A stretch of 52,121 bases of DNA from Frankia sp. AgB1.9 (GTDB lineage: Bacteria > Actinomycetota > Actinomycetes > Frankiales > Frankiaceae), in assembly GCF_016786355.1 (NCBI RefSeq), contig NZ_JADWYX010000062.1, positions 1-52,121 of the forward strand. Reading direction: 5' to 3'. This document shows, piece by piece, positions 16,029 to 22,724 of the stretch. The position numbers and the translations under genes were made by a program. The notes beneath the pieces were generated by a model. It ran no database searches and had not been told where the DNA came from. It saw only the letters and a program-made list of their open reading frames with translations. Each line of letters begins with the position of its first letter. Within the stretch, counting starts at the first letter, position 1.

Positions 16029-17144
16029 TCACACCGCTCCGGCGACGGCGAGGCTGGTCAGGCTCACCGTCACCCACAGCAGCAGACCGAGCAGCAGCGG
16101 CCGGAACCCGGTGCGGCGCAGTGCGGCGACGTCCGTGGCGAGACCAATCGCGGCGAGGGCGACGGCGATGAGGACCATCGCGCAGCGACGCAGCGGCTCA
16201 TGGCTGACGGCGGGGAGCAGCCCGGCCGAGTGTGCCGCCGCCACCAGCACGAACCCGACCAGGAAGCCGGGAACCAGGCGGACGGCCCGGCGCGCCCCGG
16301 CCAGCCCCCCGCGGCCTCGCCGGCGCCGCGGCCCGGCGGCGGGCTCGGGGTCGACCGCGGTCTCGGGGTCGACCACGGCCTCGCGGCGGCGGACGAGCGC
16401 GCCCAGCGTCAGCACGATCGGAATGATCATGAGTGTGCGGACGAGCTTGACCACGACGGCCTGCTGGACCGCGCCCGGGCCGTAGGCGCCGGCCGCGGCG
16501 GCGACCGAGGACATGTCGTTGACCGCCGTCCCGGCGAACAGGCCGAACCCGTTCGGGCTCAGGCCGAGCGCGTGCCCGAGCGGCGGGAAGACCAGCACCG
16601 CGGCCACGTTGAACAGGAAGATCGTCGAGACGGCGTAGGTGACGTCGGGGTCCTTGGCCCTGATCGTCGGGCTGGTGGCGGCGATCGCCGACGCGCCGCA
16701 GATCGCCGTCCCGACCCCGATGAGGACGCACAGGTCACGGCCCACCCGCAGGCCTCGGCCGAGCAGGGCCGCGCCGGCCAGGCACGCGGCGAGGGTGGCC
16801 AGCATGACCGGCAGCGAGGCGACCCCGGCGCGCGCGACCTCGCCCAGGGACAACTGCGCCCCCAGCAACACGACGGACAGCCGCAGCAGGCGGACCCGGG
16901 CGACGTCGAGACCCGGCTGAACGACCTCCCGCCAGCGCCGCGCGAGCGGGCTGAGCAGCGCGCCCCCGACGACCGCCACGACCGGCGCCCCGATCACCGG
17001 GCAGGCCGCGCCGACGGCTGTCGCGGCGAGGCCGATCGCGGCGGCCAGCCCCAGCCCGCCCACCTGGCCGGAGGCGGCGGACACGGCGGGCAGGAACCGC
17101 GTGGGCCGGGCCGGCCGGCGTTCCCCTACGGGGATGGTGGTCAT
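16029..17144 (-). CDS. YeiH/UPF0324-family putative sulfate exporter
   Basis: Integral membrane protein of 371 aa with about 10 hydrophobic segments. It carries blocks typical of the YeiH (Cons_hypoth698) family: LRLSVVLLGAQLSLGEV, GTAICGASAIAATSP and FAGTAVNDMSSVAAAAGAYG. The family is described as putative sulfate/sulfite exporters; the substrate here is inferred from family only. ATG 17144 is chosen because GAGG lies 8 nt upstream; an upstream in-frame GTG at 17204 would overlap the palindrome thought to be the operator. An Arg-rich cytoplasmic insert lies near residue 270-300. It forms an operon with the downstream LysR gene. Confidence 0.85.
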   Translation of the reverse strand: MTTIPVGERRPARPTRFLPAVSAASGQVGGLGLAAAIGLAATAVGAACPVIGAPVVAVVGGALLSPLARRWREVVQPGLDVARVRLLRLSVVLLGAQLSLGEVARAGVASLPVMLATLAACLAGAALLGRGLRVGRDLCVLIGVGTAICGASAIAATSPTIRAKDPDVTYAVSTIFLFNVAAVLVFPPLGHALGLSPNGFGLFAGTAVNDMSSVAAAAGAYGPGAVQQAVVVKLVRTLMIIPIVLTLGALVRRREAVVDPETAVDPEPAAGPRRRRGRGGLAGARRAVRLVPGFLVGFVLVAAAHSAGLLPAVSHEPLRRCAMVLIAVALAAIGLATDVAALRRTGFRPLLLGLLLWVTVSLTSLAVAGAV

Positions 17145-17198
17145 GTAGCCAGCCTCAACCGACCGCGGAACCTCCGGTAGCGACCGACTGCCAGGCAC

Positions 17199-17221
17199 GG
17201 TCATAGGCGCTACCTATGACC
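17199..17221. promoter_or_regulatory. LysR-type operator before the exporter gene
   Basis: GGTCATAGG and CCTATGACC form a perfect 9-bp dyad around CGCTA. The core ATAGG-N5-CCTAT has the interrupted-dyad shape of LysR-type boxes. It sits 55-77 bp before the ATG of the YeiH-type gene and is the probable site of the LysR protein encoded in the same operon. Confidence 0.6.
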
Positions 17222-17326
17222 CGGCGCGCGAGGGCTCCCTGATCCGCCCCGCGATCGAGGCCCGGAGTCGTCTCCGCAACGGTCCAGCCGACGTGCGCAG
17301 GTCACGGCGGTTGGTAACAATGGTGT

Positions 17327-17440
17327 GCCGTCAGTGGACATCGCACTGTCAGTGGACCCGCACAGTCAGTCGATATCGCACAGTCAGTCGAGACGGCTGA
17401 GTCAGTCGGGACCGCACAGTCAGTCGAGACCGCACAGTCA
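17327..17440 (+). repeat. 18-bp tandem array before a TetR gene
   Basis: Six to seven copies of an 18-bp unit, consensus CACAGTCAGTCGAGACCG, run head to tail and stop right at the AGGAGG ribosome-binding site of the TetR gene. The first two copies and the fifth have diverged. Because 18 is a multiple of 3, the array reads open as a Ser/His/Gln-rich peptide, but that is probably incidental. It may be a stacked operator. Confidence 0.75.
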
Positions 17441-17453
17441 GGAGGGTGCTCCG

Positions 17454-18326
17454 GTGCCTGGGTCGAGTTCCCTGCGCCCGCCGGCCGGTGGCCGACGGGG
17501 GAGCGCGGCCCCTGTCGCGGACGCAGTCCTGCCTGACGACGGCCCGCGTACCGACGGCGGCCCGCGTAACGACGTCGGTCAGCGCGGTGACGTCGGTCAG
17601 CGCGGTGACGTCGGTCAGCTTGCCGAGTCCGCCGCGCAGAATGGCGGGCCGCCGCTGGCCCACGCGGCGGCTGACGGCCAGGGGGTGCGGGCCAACGAAG
17701 AGGCCGGCCGGGTCGACGGCCGTAAGGGTGGCCTGCGCGCCGCTCAGAAGGCTCGCACCCATGCGAGGTTCATCGACGCAGCCGTCACCGAGTTCGCCGA
17801 GCTGGGATATGCCCGCACCAAGGTCGACGACATCGTCGCTCGGTCCGGCTCGACCCGAGCCACCTTCTATCTGCATTTTCGAAGCAAGGCCGATATTCTC
17901 CGCGAGCTCTATGAGCGCGTCATGATGGCTTTCACCGGTATCTACGATGATTTCGGCGCCATTGCGCGTAACCCGACGATCGAGGGCATCGAGGCCTGGA
18001 TCCGGACGGACGTCGAGCGGTGGGGGTCGATCAGGCATGATGTCGCGGCCCTTGCGGAGGGCGCGGTCATCGACCCGGAAATCCGGGACATGGTCGAGCA
18101 GGGCTACGACGACCATGTCAAGTTCCTCGCCGCGGCGCTGCTCACGGCCCACGAGGGCCTGGACCCGGTCGACGCCGAGTACACGGCCGCGATCCTGTAC
18201 ATGCCGCTTATGCACTTCTTCGAACGATATGTGTACGGACGACTGGCGGACCCCGATCGGATGATCTCAGTGCTCGCCTCCGCCTGGATGGCCGTCATCA
18301 AGAACGCGGGTGCGGCGAACCAGTAG
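17454..18326 (+). CDS. TetR-family regulator with long repetitive N-terminal extension
   Basis: A 290-aa regulator. The DNA-binding domain begins about residue 95 (KARTHARFIDAAVTEFAELG, TKVDDIVARSGSTRATFYLHF), followed by an all-helical ligand domain with MEQ-type dimer helices. GTG 17454 is chosen because AGGAGG ends 9 nt upstream. The first 90 residues are low-complexity and contain a second 18-bp DNA repeat (17573-17622) giving the peptide DVGQRG twice; this is far longer than the usual TetR N-terminus. The upstream array may be its own operator. The target genes are unclear: the exporter operon lies divergently behind it and the substrate-binding protein lies ahead. Confidence 0.85.
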   Translation: MPGSSSLRPPAGGRRGSAAPVADAVLPDDGPRTDGGPRNDVGQRGDVGQRGDVGQLAESAAQNGGPPLAHAAADGQGVRANEEAGRVDGRKGGLRAAQKARTHARFIDAAVTEFAELGYARTKVDDIVARSGSTRATFYLHFRSKADILRELYERVMMAFTGIYDDFGAIARNPTIEGIEAWIRTDVERWGSIRHDVAALAEGAVIDPEIRDMVEQGYDDHVKFLAAALLTAHEGLDPVDAEYTAAILYMPLMHFFERYVYGRLADPDRMISVLASAWMAVIKNAGAANQ

Positions 18327-18395
18327 CCAGAAACCGCGAGTCCGACAGCGGCGCCACCACCTGGTGCCGCGACCACCAGCGTCCACCCGTCGCCT

Positions 18396-18470
18396 TGATC
18401 GCCGTTTTCGCCCTCGGGTGGCTACGAAACAGACCCGGTAACGACCACCTGAGGGCCGAAACGGCGATCA
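18396..18470. repeat. dispersed palindromic element, copy 1
   Basis: About 75 bp with two 26-nt arms: it starts TGATCGCCGTTTT and ends AAACGGCGATCA, with CCCTCGGGTGG pairing with CCACCTGAGGG inside. It lies 70 bp after the TetR stop. Related copies are at 21541, 33827, 35608, 47669 and 52000. Confidence 0.85.
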
Positions 18471-18754
18471 TGGGGACGCCGGAACGGGCGAATGCTGCCG
18501 GAGACGCCACCAGCCAGGCCCGGTAGCTACGGCACCACCTGATCCCGACCCGCCGGCTCCCCGGCGGGCGGGCGTCCATCACCGTGACGCGTGGCAGGTC
18601 CGGGCGGCGCCGCGCCCGGCGGACCGGCGCGCGCCGTAGCCGTCACACCTCGCGCGCCCGCGGATCGCCGCGTGTACGGATCGAGCCAGGCCGGGCCGGA
18701 GGTGGGCCGCGCGGAGCACGGTCGCCCGAGTGCGCCGATGGCCGCGCGGGCACG

Positions 18755-18783
18755 TTGACTAGACATGACATCTTGTCTATCGT
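18755..18783 (+). promoter_or_regulatory. candidate promoter with overlapping dyad
   Basis: TTGACT (18755-18760) and TATCGT (18778-18783) are 17 bp apart. The spacer holds TAGACA (18760-18765) and TGTCTA (18774-18779), an inverted repeat fit for a repressor or activator. It lies 320 bp upstream of the substrate-binding lipoprotein gene, leaving a long leader in which I see no gene. Confidence 0.45.
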
Positions 18784-18944
18784 CGCGGCACCGGCTTGGC
18801 GGACCGGCTGGAGGAGACGACGCCGATCGACCCCGATCGGCCTGCCGACGCGCGGTGCCTCGACCACCGGGCGCCAAGCCTCAGGTAGCCGATTCCTCCC
18901 TGGCCGCCCTGGAGCACATTCAGACCTTGCAATCGTCTAAACAC

Positions 18945-18960
18945 ATATTGTATCCAATAT
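18945..18960. promoter_or_regulatory. AT-rich dyad upstream of substrate-binding protein
   Basis: ATATTG-TATC-CAATAT is a perfect 6-bp dyad in an AT-rich patch, unusual in this GC-rich region. It lies about 146 bp before the ATG at 19106. It could be an operator or contain a -10 element. The rest of 18471-19105 shows only a small GC hairpin near 18550-18567. Confidence 0.45.
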
Positions 18961-19105
18961 ACTAATGGGTCGTCGCGGACCCCGCCTGCCTGGCCGACCA
19001 GGCCGGACCGAGGTGCCGCTACGGCCCCTGATGCCCAGCCAGCCAGTTCGGATCGCCGCCGCGCCCCGTCACGCGGGCGCGGCGGTCATTCATCGGGGAG
19101 TAACG

Positions 19106-20464
19106 ATGCGTGTCTCACGATTAGCAACCGTCCTGGCCGCCGCGACGGCCCTGCTTACCGGCCTCGCGGCCTGCGGGAGCGGCGACGGATCCACGACGAC
19201 GAGCAGCGGCCCGACCGTGGCCGCCAACGCCATCAAGGCCGGACCGCCTACCGGCTGGAGCGGCGGCGGCGTCACCGTTGACGCCAGCTCGCTGAAATGC
19301 GGCCAGACCGCCGCCGACCCGACCCGCGGCATCACCGACACGTCCATCAAGGTCGGTGGCCTCGCCTACCTGACCAGCGCCAGCGGCAGCACGATGGCCG
19401 GCACCGAGATCGGCGCCAAGGTCCGCTTCGACCGGGCCAACGACGCCGGCGGCGTCAACGGCCGCAAGATCGACTACATCGGCACGCTGGACGACGGCAA
19501 CGACGCGAGCCGCAACACGAGCCAGGCCAAGGTCCTCGCCGACCAGGAGAAGGTCTTCGCCGTCGTTCCCGAGATGACCAGCTCCACCGGCTACCTCGAC
19601 ACCTTCTGCTCGGAGGCCGTGCCGTTCTTCGGCTGGGGCTTCAACGGCGGCTACTGCGGTAACACGGTCGGCTTCGGCATCACCGGCTGCCTCACCAACC
19701 TCACCGAGGCCACGTCGTCGGCGTACGGCGTGATGATCCAGACGCTGTTCGGCGGTGACGCCAAGGGCAGGACCGTCGCCGTGATCGGCAACGACGACGA
19801 CGCCGCCCGTACCGGCGTGGCCGACCTCAAGGCGCAGATCCAGACCGTCGGCGCGAAGGTCGTCTACGCCGAGAGCCCGGTCCCCGACTCCGGCCTCACC
19901 GACGCCACGCCGATCGTCGGCAAGATCATGACTGCCGCGGGTGGCGCGCCGCCGCAGGTGGTCGTCTACGCCACCGACTTCACCTCGACCACGAAACTGA
20001 TCCAGGCCCTGTCGGCAGCCGGCTTCGACGGCAAGCACATCAACTCGGTCGGCTACGACCCACGACTGGCCGCGGCCAACTTCCCCGGCCTGCAGAAGGC
20101 CTACACCCTGCTGCAGTGGTCGCCGACGGAGGACGCCTCGGCAGCCGGCGTCCAGCAGCTCGTCGCCGACTTCAAGAAGTACGCCCCCGACGCCGCACTC
20201 AGCCTGCCCACCATGGCCGGCTACTGGGCCGCCGACATGTTCGTCGACGCCGCCACCAAGACCGGCAAGGATCTCACCGTCAACAGCTTCCTGAAGACCC
20301 TGAACAACGGCGACTACAGCTACTACGTCGACGGCGCGCTGGCGCAGGCCCGGTTCCCGCTCAACCACGTCGTCAACGTGCCCTGCGCGTCGCTGGTCCA
20401 GCTGGACGGGGCGAAGTACACCGTCACCACGAAGCTGTCCTGCGGACAGGTGCTCAAGAAGTAA
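19106..20464 (+). CDS. ABC substrate-binding lipoprotein, Leu/Ile/Val-binding (LivJ) type
   Basis: Extracytoplasmic solute receptor of 452 aa anchored as a lipoprotein: lipobox LAAC after a hydrophobic signal at about residues 5-22. The mature protein has the type I periplasmic-binding fold seen in the branched-chain amino-acid/amide receptor family (ITDTSIKVGGLAYLTSASG, FDRANDAGGVNGRKIDYIG, VPEMTSSTGYLDTFCSE). ATG 19106 has GGGGAG 5 nt upstream. No permease or ATPase genes (LivHMGF) follow, so it is an orphan receptor or uses a transporter encoded elsewhere. A terminator hairpin separates it from the luciferase-like gene. The ligand is not readable. Confidence 0.88.
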   Translation: MRVSRLATVLAAATALLTGLAACGSGDGSTTTSSGPTVAANAIKAGPPTGWSGGGVTVDASSLKCGQTAADPTRGITDTSIKVGGLAYLTSASGSTMAGTEIGAKVRFDRANDAGGVNGRKIDYIGTLDDGNDASRNTSQAKVLADQEKVFAVVPEMTSSTGYLDTFCSEAVPFFGWGFNGGYCGNTVGFGITGCLTNLTEATSSAYGVMIQTLFGGDAKGRTVAVIGNDDDAARTGVADLKAQIQTVGAKVVYAESPVPDSGLTDATPIVGKIMTAAGGAPPQVVVYATDFTSTTKLIQALSAAGFDGKHINSVGYDPRLAAANFPGLQKAYTLLQWSPTEDASAAGVQQLVADFKKYAPDAALSLPTMAGYWAADMFVDAATKTGKDLTVNSFLKTLNNGDYSYYVDGALAQARFPLNHVVNVPCASLVQLDGAKYTVTTKLSCGQVLKK

Positions 20465-20475
20465 CGAGTCCCAAC

Positions 20476-20508
20476 CGGCCAGGCCGGCGGCACCAGCCGG
20501 CCTGGCCG
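20476..20508 (+). terminator. GC-rich hairpin after substrate-binding protein
   Basis: CGGCCAGGCCGGC and GCCGGCCTGGCCG form a perfect 13-bp stem with a 7-nt loop, 11 bp after the stop codon. No T-run follows. Confidence 0.7.
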
Positions 20509-20553
20509 CACACCACGAGGCAGTATTCGGGCAGCCAAGGAGTATCGGCGAGA

Positions 20554-21543
20554 ATGTACATGCTGAGGTTCGACATGCGCGCGCCCGGAACCGGGGCGCC
20601 GACGCGGGAGCTTTACGCCGCGGCGACCGAGATGGCGGCGTGGGCGGAGACGCGCGGATGCTTCGGCGTCATTCTCTGCGAGCATCACATGTCCGAGGAC
20701 GGCTATCTTCCGTCGCCGATGGTCCTCGCCGGCGCGATGGCCGCACGCACGTCGAGCGCGATCATCAATATCGCCGCCCTCGTGCTGCCGTTATACGACC
20801 CTGTCCGCCTCGCCGAGGAGATGGCGGTCCTCGACATCGTCAGCGGCGGGCGGCTGTCCTACGTCGCCGCCATCGGCTATCGGCCAGCCGAGTACGAGAT
20901 GTACGGGGTCGACTTCCACCGCCGCGGGCGCATCGCCGACGAGAAGCTCCCGCTCCTGCTGCGTGCGAAGACCGGTGAGCCGTTCGAGCACGACGGCCGG
21001 CGCATCCACGTCACCCCGACCCCGCACACGCCGGGTGGCCCGATGGTCGCGTGGGGTGGCGGCAGCCTCGCCGCGGCCCGCCGCGCCGGACGGCACGGCA
21101 TCGGGTTCCTGGCCCAGGGCGGCGGCGAGGAGCTGCGGGACGCCTACGAGGCCGCGGCGCGCGCGGCCGGCCACGAGCCCGGCATGTGCGTCCTGAACCC
21201 ACCGGAAGAACCCAGCGTCGTGTTCGTGGCAGAGGACCTCGACGAGGCCTGGGACGAGCTCGGGCCCTACCTGATGCACGACGTCCGCAGCTACGCAGCC
21301 TGGAACGAGGGCGACACCGGCACGGCGAGCCTGTCGTTCACCCGCACCGCCGAGGAGCTGCGGGCCGAGCGGCGCAGCCACCAGATCCTGACGGTGGACG
21401 AGGCCGTGGCCCAGGTCCGCGCGGGCGGCCTGCTGCGGCTGCACCCGCTGATCGGCGGGCTGCCGCCGGAGATCGGCTGGCGCTACCTCCAGACCGTGGC
21501 CGAGAAGGTCCTGCCCGCCGGCAAGGTCGGCCCGTTGGCTTGA
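20554..21543 (+). CDS. LLM-class flavin-dependent oxidoreductase
   Basis: A 329-aa protein of the bacterial luciferase-like monooxygenase superfamily, expected to use F420 or FMN. It shows the family's N-terminal barrel features: WAETRGCFGVILCEHH, LPSPMVLAGAMAARTS, LPLYDPVRLAEEMAVLDIVS, and SGGRLSYVAAIGYRPAEYEMYG. Later GGPMVAWGGGSLAAARRAGR matches the common nucleotide/flavin region. ATG 20554 follows AAGGAG by 11 nt. The stop codon TGA is the first three bases of a dispersed palindromic element, so the native C-terminus could have been altered by its arrival. The substrate is unknown; the receptor gene upstream may supply it. Confidence 0.9.
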   Translation: MYMLRFDMRAPGTGAPTRELYAAATEMAAWAETRGCFGVILCEHHMSEDGYLPSPMVLAGAMAARTSSAIINIAALVLPLYDPVRLAEEMAVLDIVSGGRLSYVAAIGYRPAEYEMYGVDFHRRGRIADEKLPLLLRAKTGEPFEHDGRRIHVTPTPHTPGGPMVAWGGGSLAAARRAGRHGIGFLAQGGGEELRDAYEAAARAAGHEPGMCVLNPPEEPSVVFVAEDLDEAWDELGPYLMHDVRSYAAWNEGDTGTASLSFTRTAEELRAERRSHQILTVDEAVAQVRAGGLLRLHPLIGGLPPEIGWRYLQTVAEKVLPAGKVGPLA

Positions 21544-21614
21544 TCGCTGTTTTGGCCCTCAGATGGTCACAAAACTGTCGCGTTTACAGCCACGGGAGGG
21601 CGAAAGCGGCGATC
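21541..21614. repeat. dispersed palindromic element, copy 2
   Basis: It starts TGATCGCTGTTTT and ends AAAGCGGCGATC with CCCTCAGATGG facing CCACGGGAGGG. Its first three bases are the stop codon of the luciferase-like gene. It is more diverged in the loop than copy 1. Confidence 0.8.
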
Positions 21615-21820
21615 TTGCTGGTGTCGGGAGGAGGCCAACCTCGTCAGATGCGGCACTAGAGACCGAGGTCATCGCCGAAGGGGCCTGAGACTGCCGTGAA
21701 TCCCGCCTTACCGCTGGCGGCTGGGCCCCCGGCAGCCCTGTCCCCGTCAGCTTGCCGTCCCCAGCGACACGGACCGCGAACCCCCGATCATGCCGCGCCG
21801 GAGCCGGGCCAGACCGCCCT

Positions 21821-21847
21821 CCGAGGCGGGGGAAAACCCCACCTCGG
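21821..21847. terminator. small hairpin in intergenic region
   Basis: CCGAGG-CG-GGGG-AAAA-CCCC-A-CCTCGG folds with a 10-bp interrupted stem and AAAA loop. It lies between the luciferase-like gene and the ABC operon, just before the ABC promoter, and could insulate it. The remaining sequence of 21615-21820 shows nothing clear. Confidence 0.4.
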
Positions 21848-21866
21848 ACCGTCCCGCCTGCATTAC

Positions 21867-21900
21867 TGTCAGACACCGCGCCCGCGGTTATAAAGAACCT
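21867..21900 (+). promoter_or_regulatory. candidate promoter for a leaderless ABC mRNA
   Basis: TATAAA at 21889-21894 stands out in GC-rich DNA and lies exactly 6 nt before the GTG start at 21901, where transcription would begin. TGTCAG at 21867-21872 is a weak -35 with a 16-bp spacer. No ribosome-binding site precedes the GTG, consistent with leaderless translation. Confidence 0.6.
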
Positions 21901-22671
21901 GTGAGCGTTCAAGCACGATTTCAGGAGACCGCGGCGGGCACGGCTTCGGCGCCGGTCGTCGAACTGCGCGGCGTCAGCCGCACATATGGCCGTCGCCTTA
22001 CGGAGGTGCGGGCCCTCGACGATGTGGACGTCGCTTTCGGGGCCGGCTCGTGGACGGCGGTGATGGGGCCGTCGGGCTCCGGGAAGTCGACGCTGCTGCA
22101 TTGCGCGGCCGGACTCGAAAAGGTTACCGGCGGGCAGGTCGTGCTTTCTGGCCAGGACATTACCGGTGCCTCTGACGCGGAGCTCACCGAATTGCGCCGC
22201 AAGACGGTGGGATTTGTCTTCCAGAGTTTCAACCTGATCGGCTCGCTGACCGCCGAGCAGAACGTCGCCATGCCGCTGCGGCTGGCCGGCCTGCGCCCGG
22301 GGCGGCGGGTGGTCCGCGAGGCGCTCGCCGCCGTCGGGCTGGCCGACCGGGCCCGGCACCGGCCGCGGGAGCTGTCCGGCGGCCAGCAGCAGCGCGTCGC
22401 GATCGCGCGGGCGATGGTGACCAGGCCGGCCGTGCTGTTCGCCGACGAGCCGACGGGCGCGCTGGACAGCCGGTCCGCGCGCGGCCTGCTCGACCTGATG
22501 CGATCCATGGTCGACGACGAGGGCCAGACCATCGTCATGGTGACCCACGACCCCGCCGCCGCGGCCACCGCCGACCGGGTGCTGTTCCTGCGCGACGGGC
22601 GTCTCGTCGACCGGCTGGAACGGCCGTCGGCCCACGCGGTGGCCGAGCTGCTGGCGAGCTGGGAATCGTGA
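21901..22671 (+). CDS. ABC transporter ATP-binding protein (LolD/MacB type)
   Basis: ATPase subunit of 256 aa that drives an FtsX-type exporter. Motifs: Walker A GPSGSGKST, Q-loop FVFQSFNLIGSLT, signature LSGGQQQR, Walker B VLFADEPTGALDS, and H-loop VTHDP. The SFNL/EPTGALDS wording is typical of LolD/MacB-family ATPases. The GTG start at 21901 is 6 nt after a TATAAA -10 element and has no Shine-Dalgarno, so the mRNA is probably leaderless. The permease gene follows after 53 bp, and the pair should form one complete exporter, perhaps of lipids, lipoproteins or peptides. The actual cargo is unknown. Confidence 0.95.
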   Translation: MSVQARFQETAAGTASAPVVELRGVSRTYGRRLTEVRALDDVDVAFGAGSWTAVMGPSGSGKSTLLHCAAGLEKVTGGQVVLSGQDITGASDAELTELRRKTVGFVFQSFNLIGSLTAEQNVAMPLRLAGLRPGRRVVREALAAVGLADRARHRPRELSGGQQQRVAIARAMVTRPAVLFADEPTGALDSRSARGLLDLMRSMVDDEGQTIVMVTHDPAAAATADRVLFLRDGRLVDRLERPSAHAVAELLASWES

Positions 22672-22724
22672 GCCCGCGCCGCCCTCGACGACCGAGCCCG
22701 CCCGGCTAGAAAGGCTGCACTCCC

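Noticed and set aside
17327..17440. CRISPR-like array
   Set aside because: Units are 18 bp head to tail with no spacers and no cas genes.
17325..17453. Start of the TetR protein at 17325 including the 18-bp repeats as peptide
   Set aside because: AGGAGG with correct spacing precedes GTG 17454; the repeats look regulatory.
18765..18965. Small frame upstream of the substrate-binding protein
   Set aside because: It starts inside the promoter/operator region, lacks a ribosome-binding site and has no recognisable sequence.
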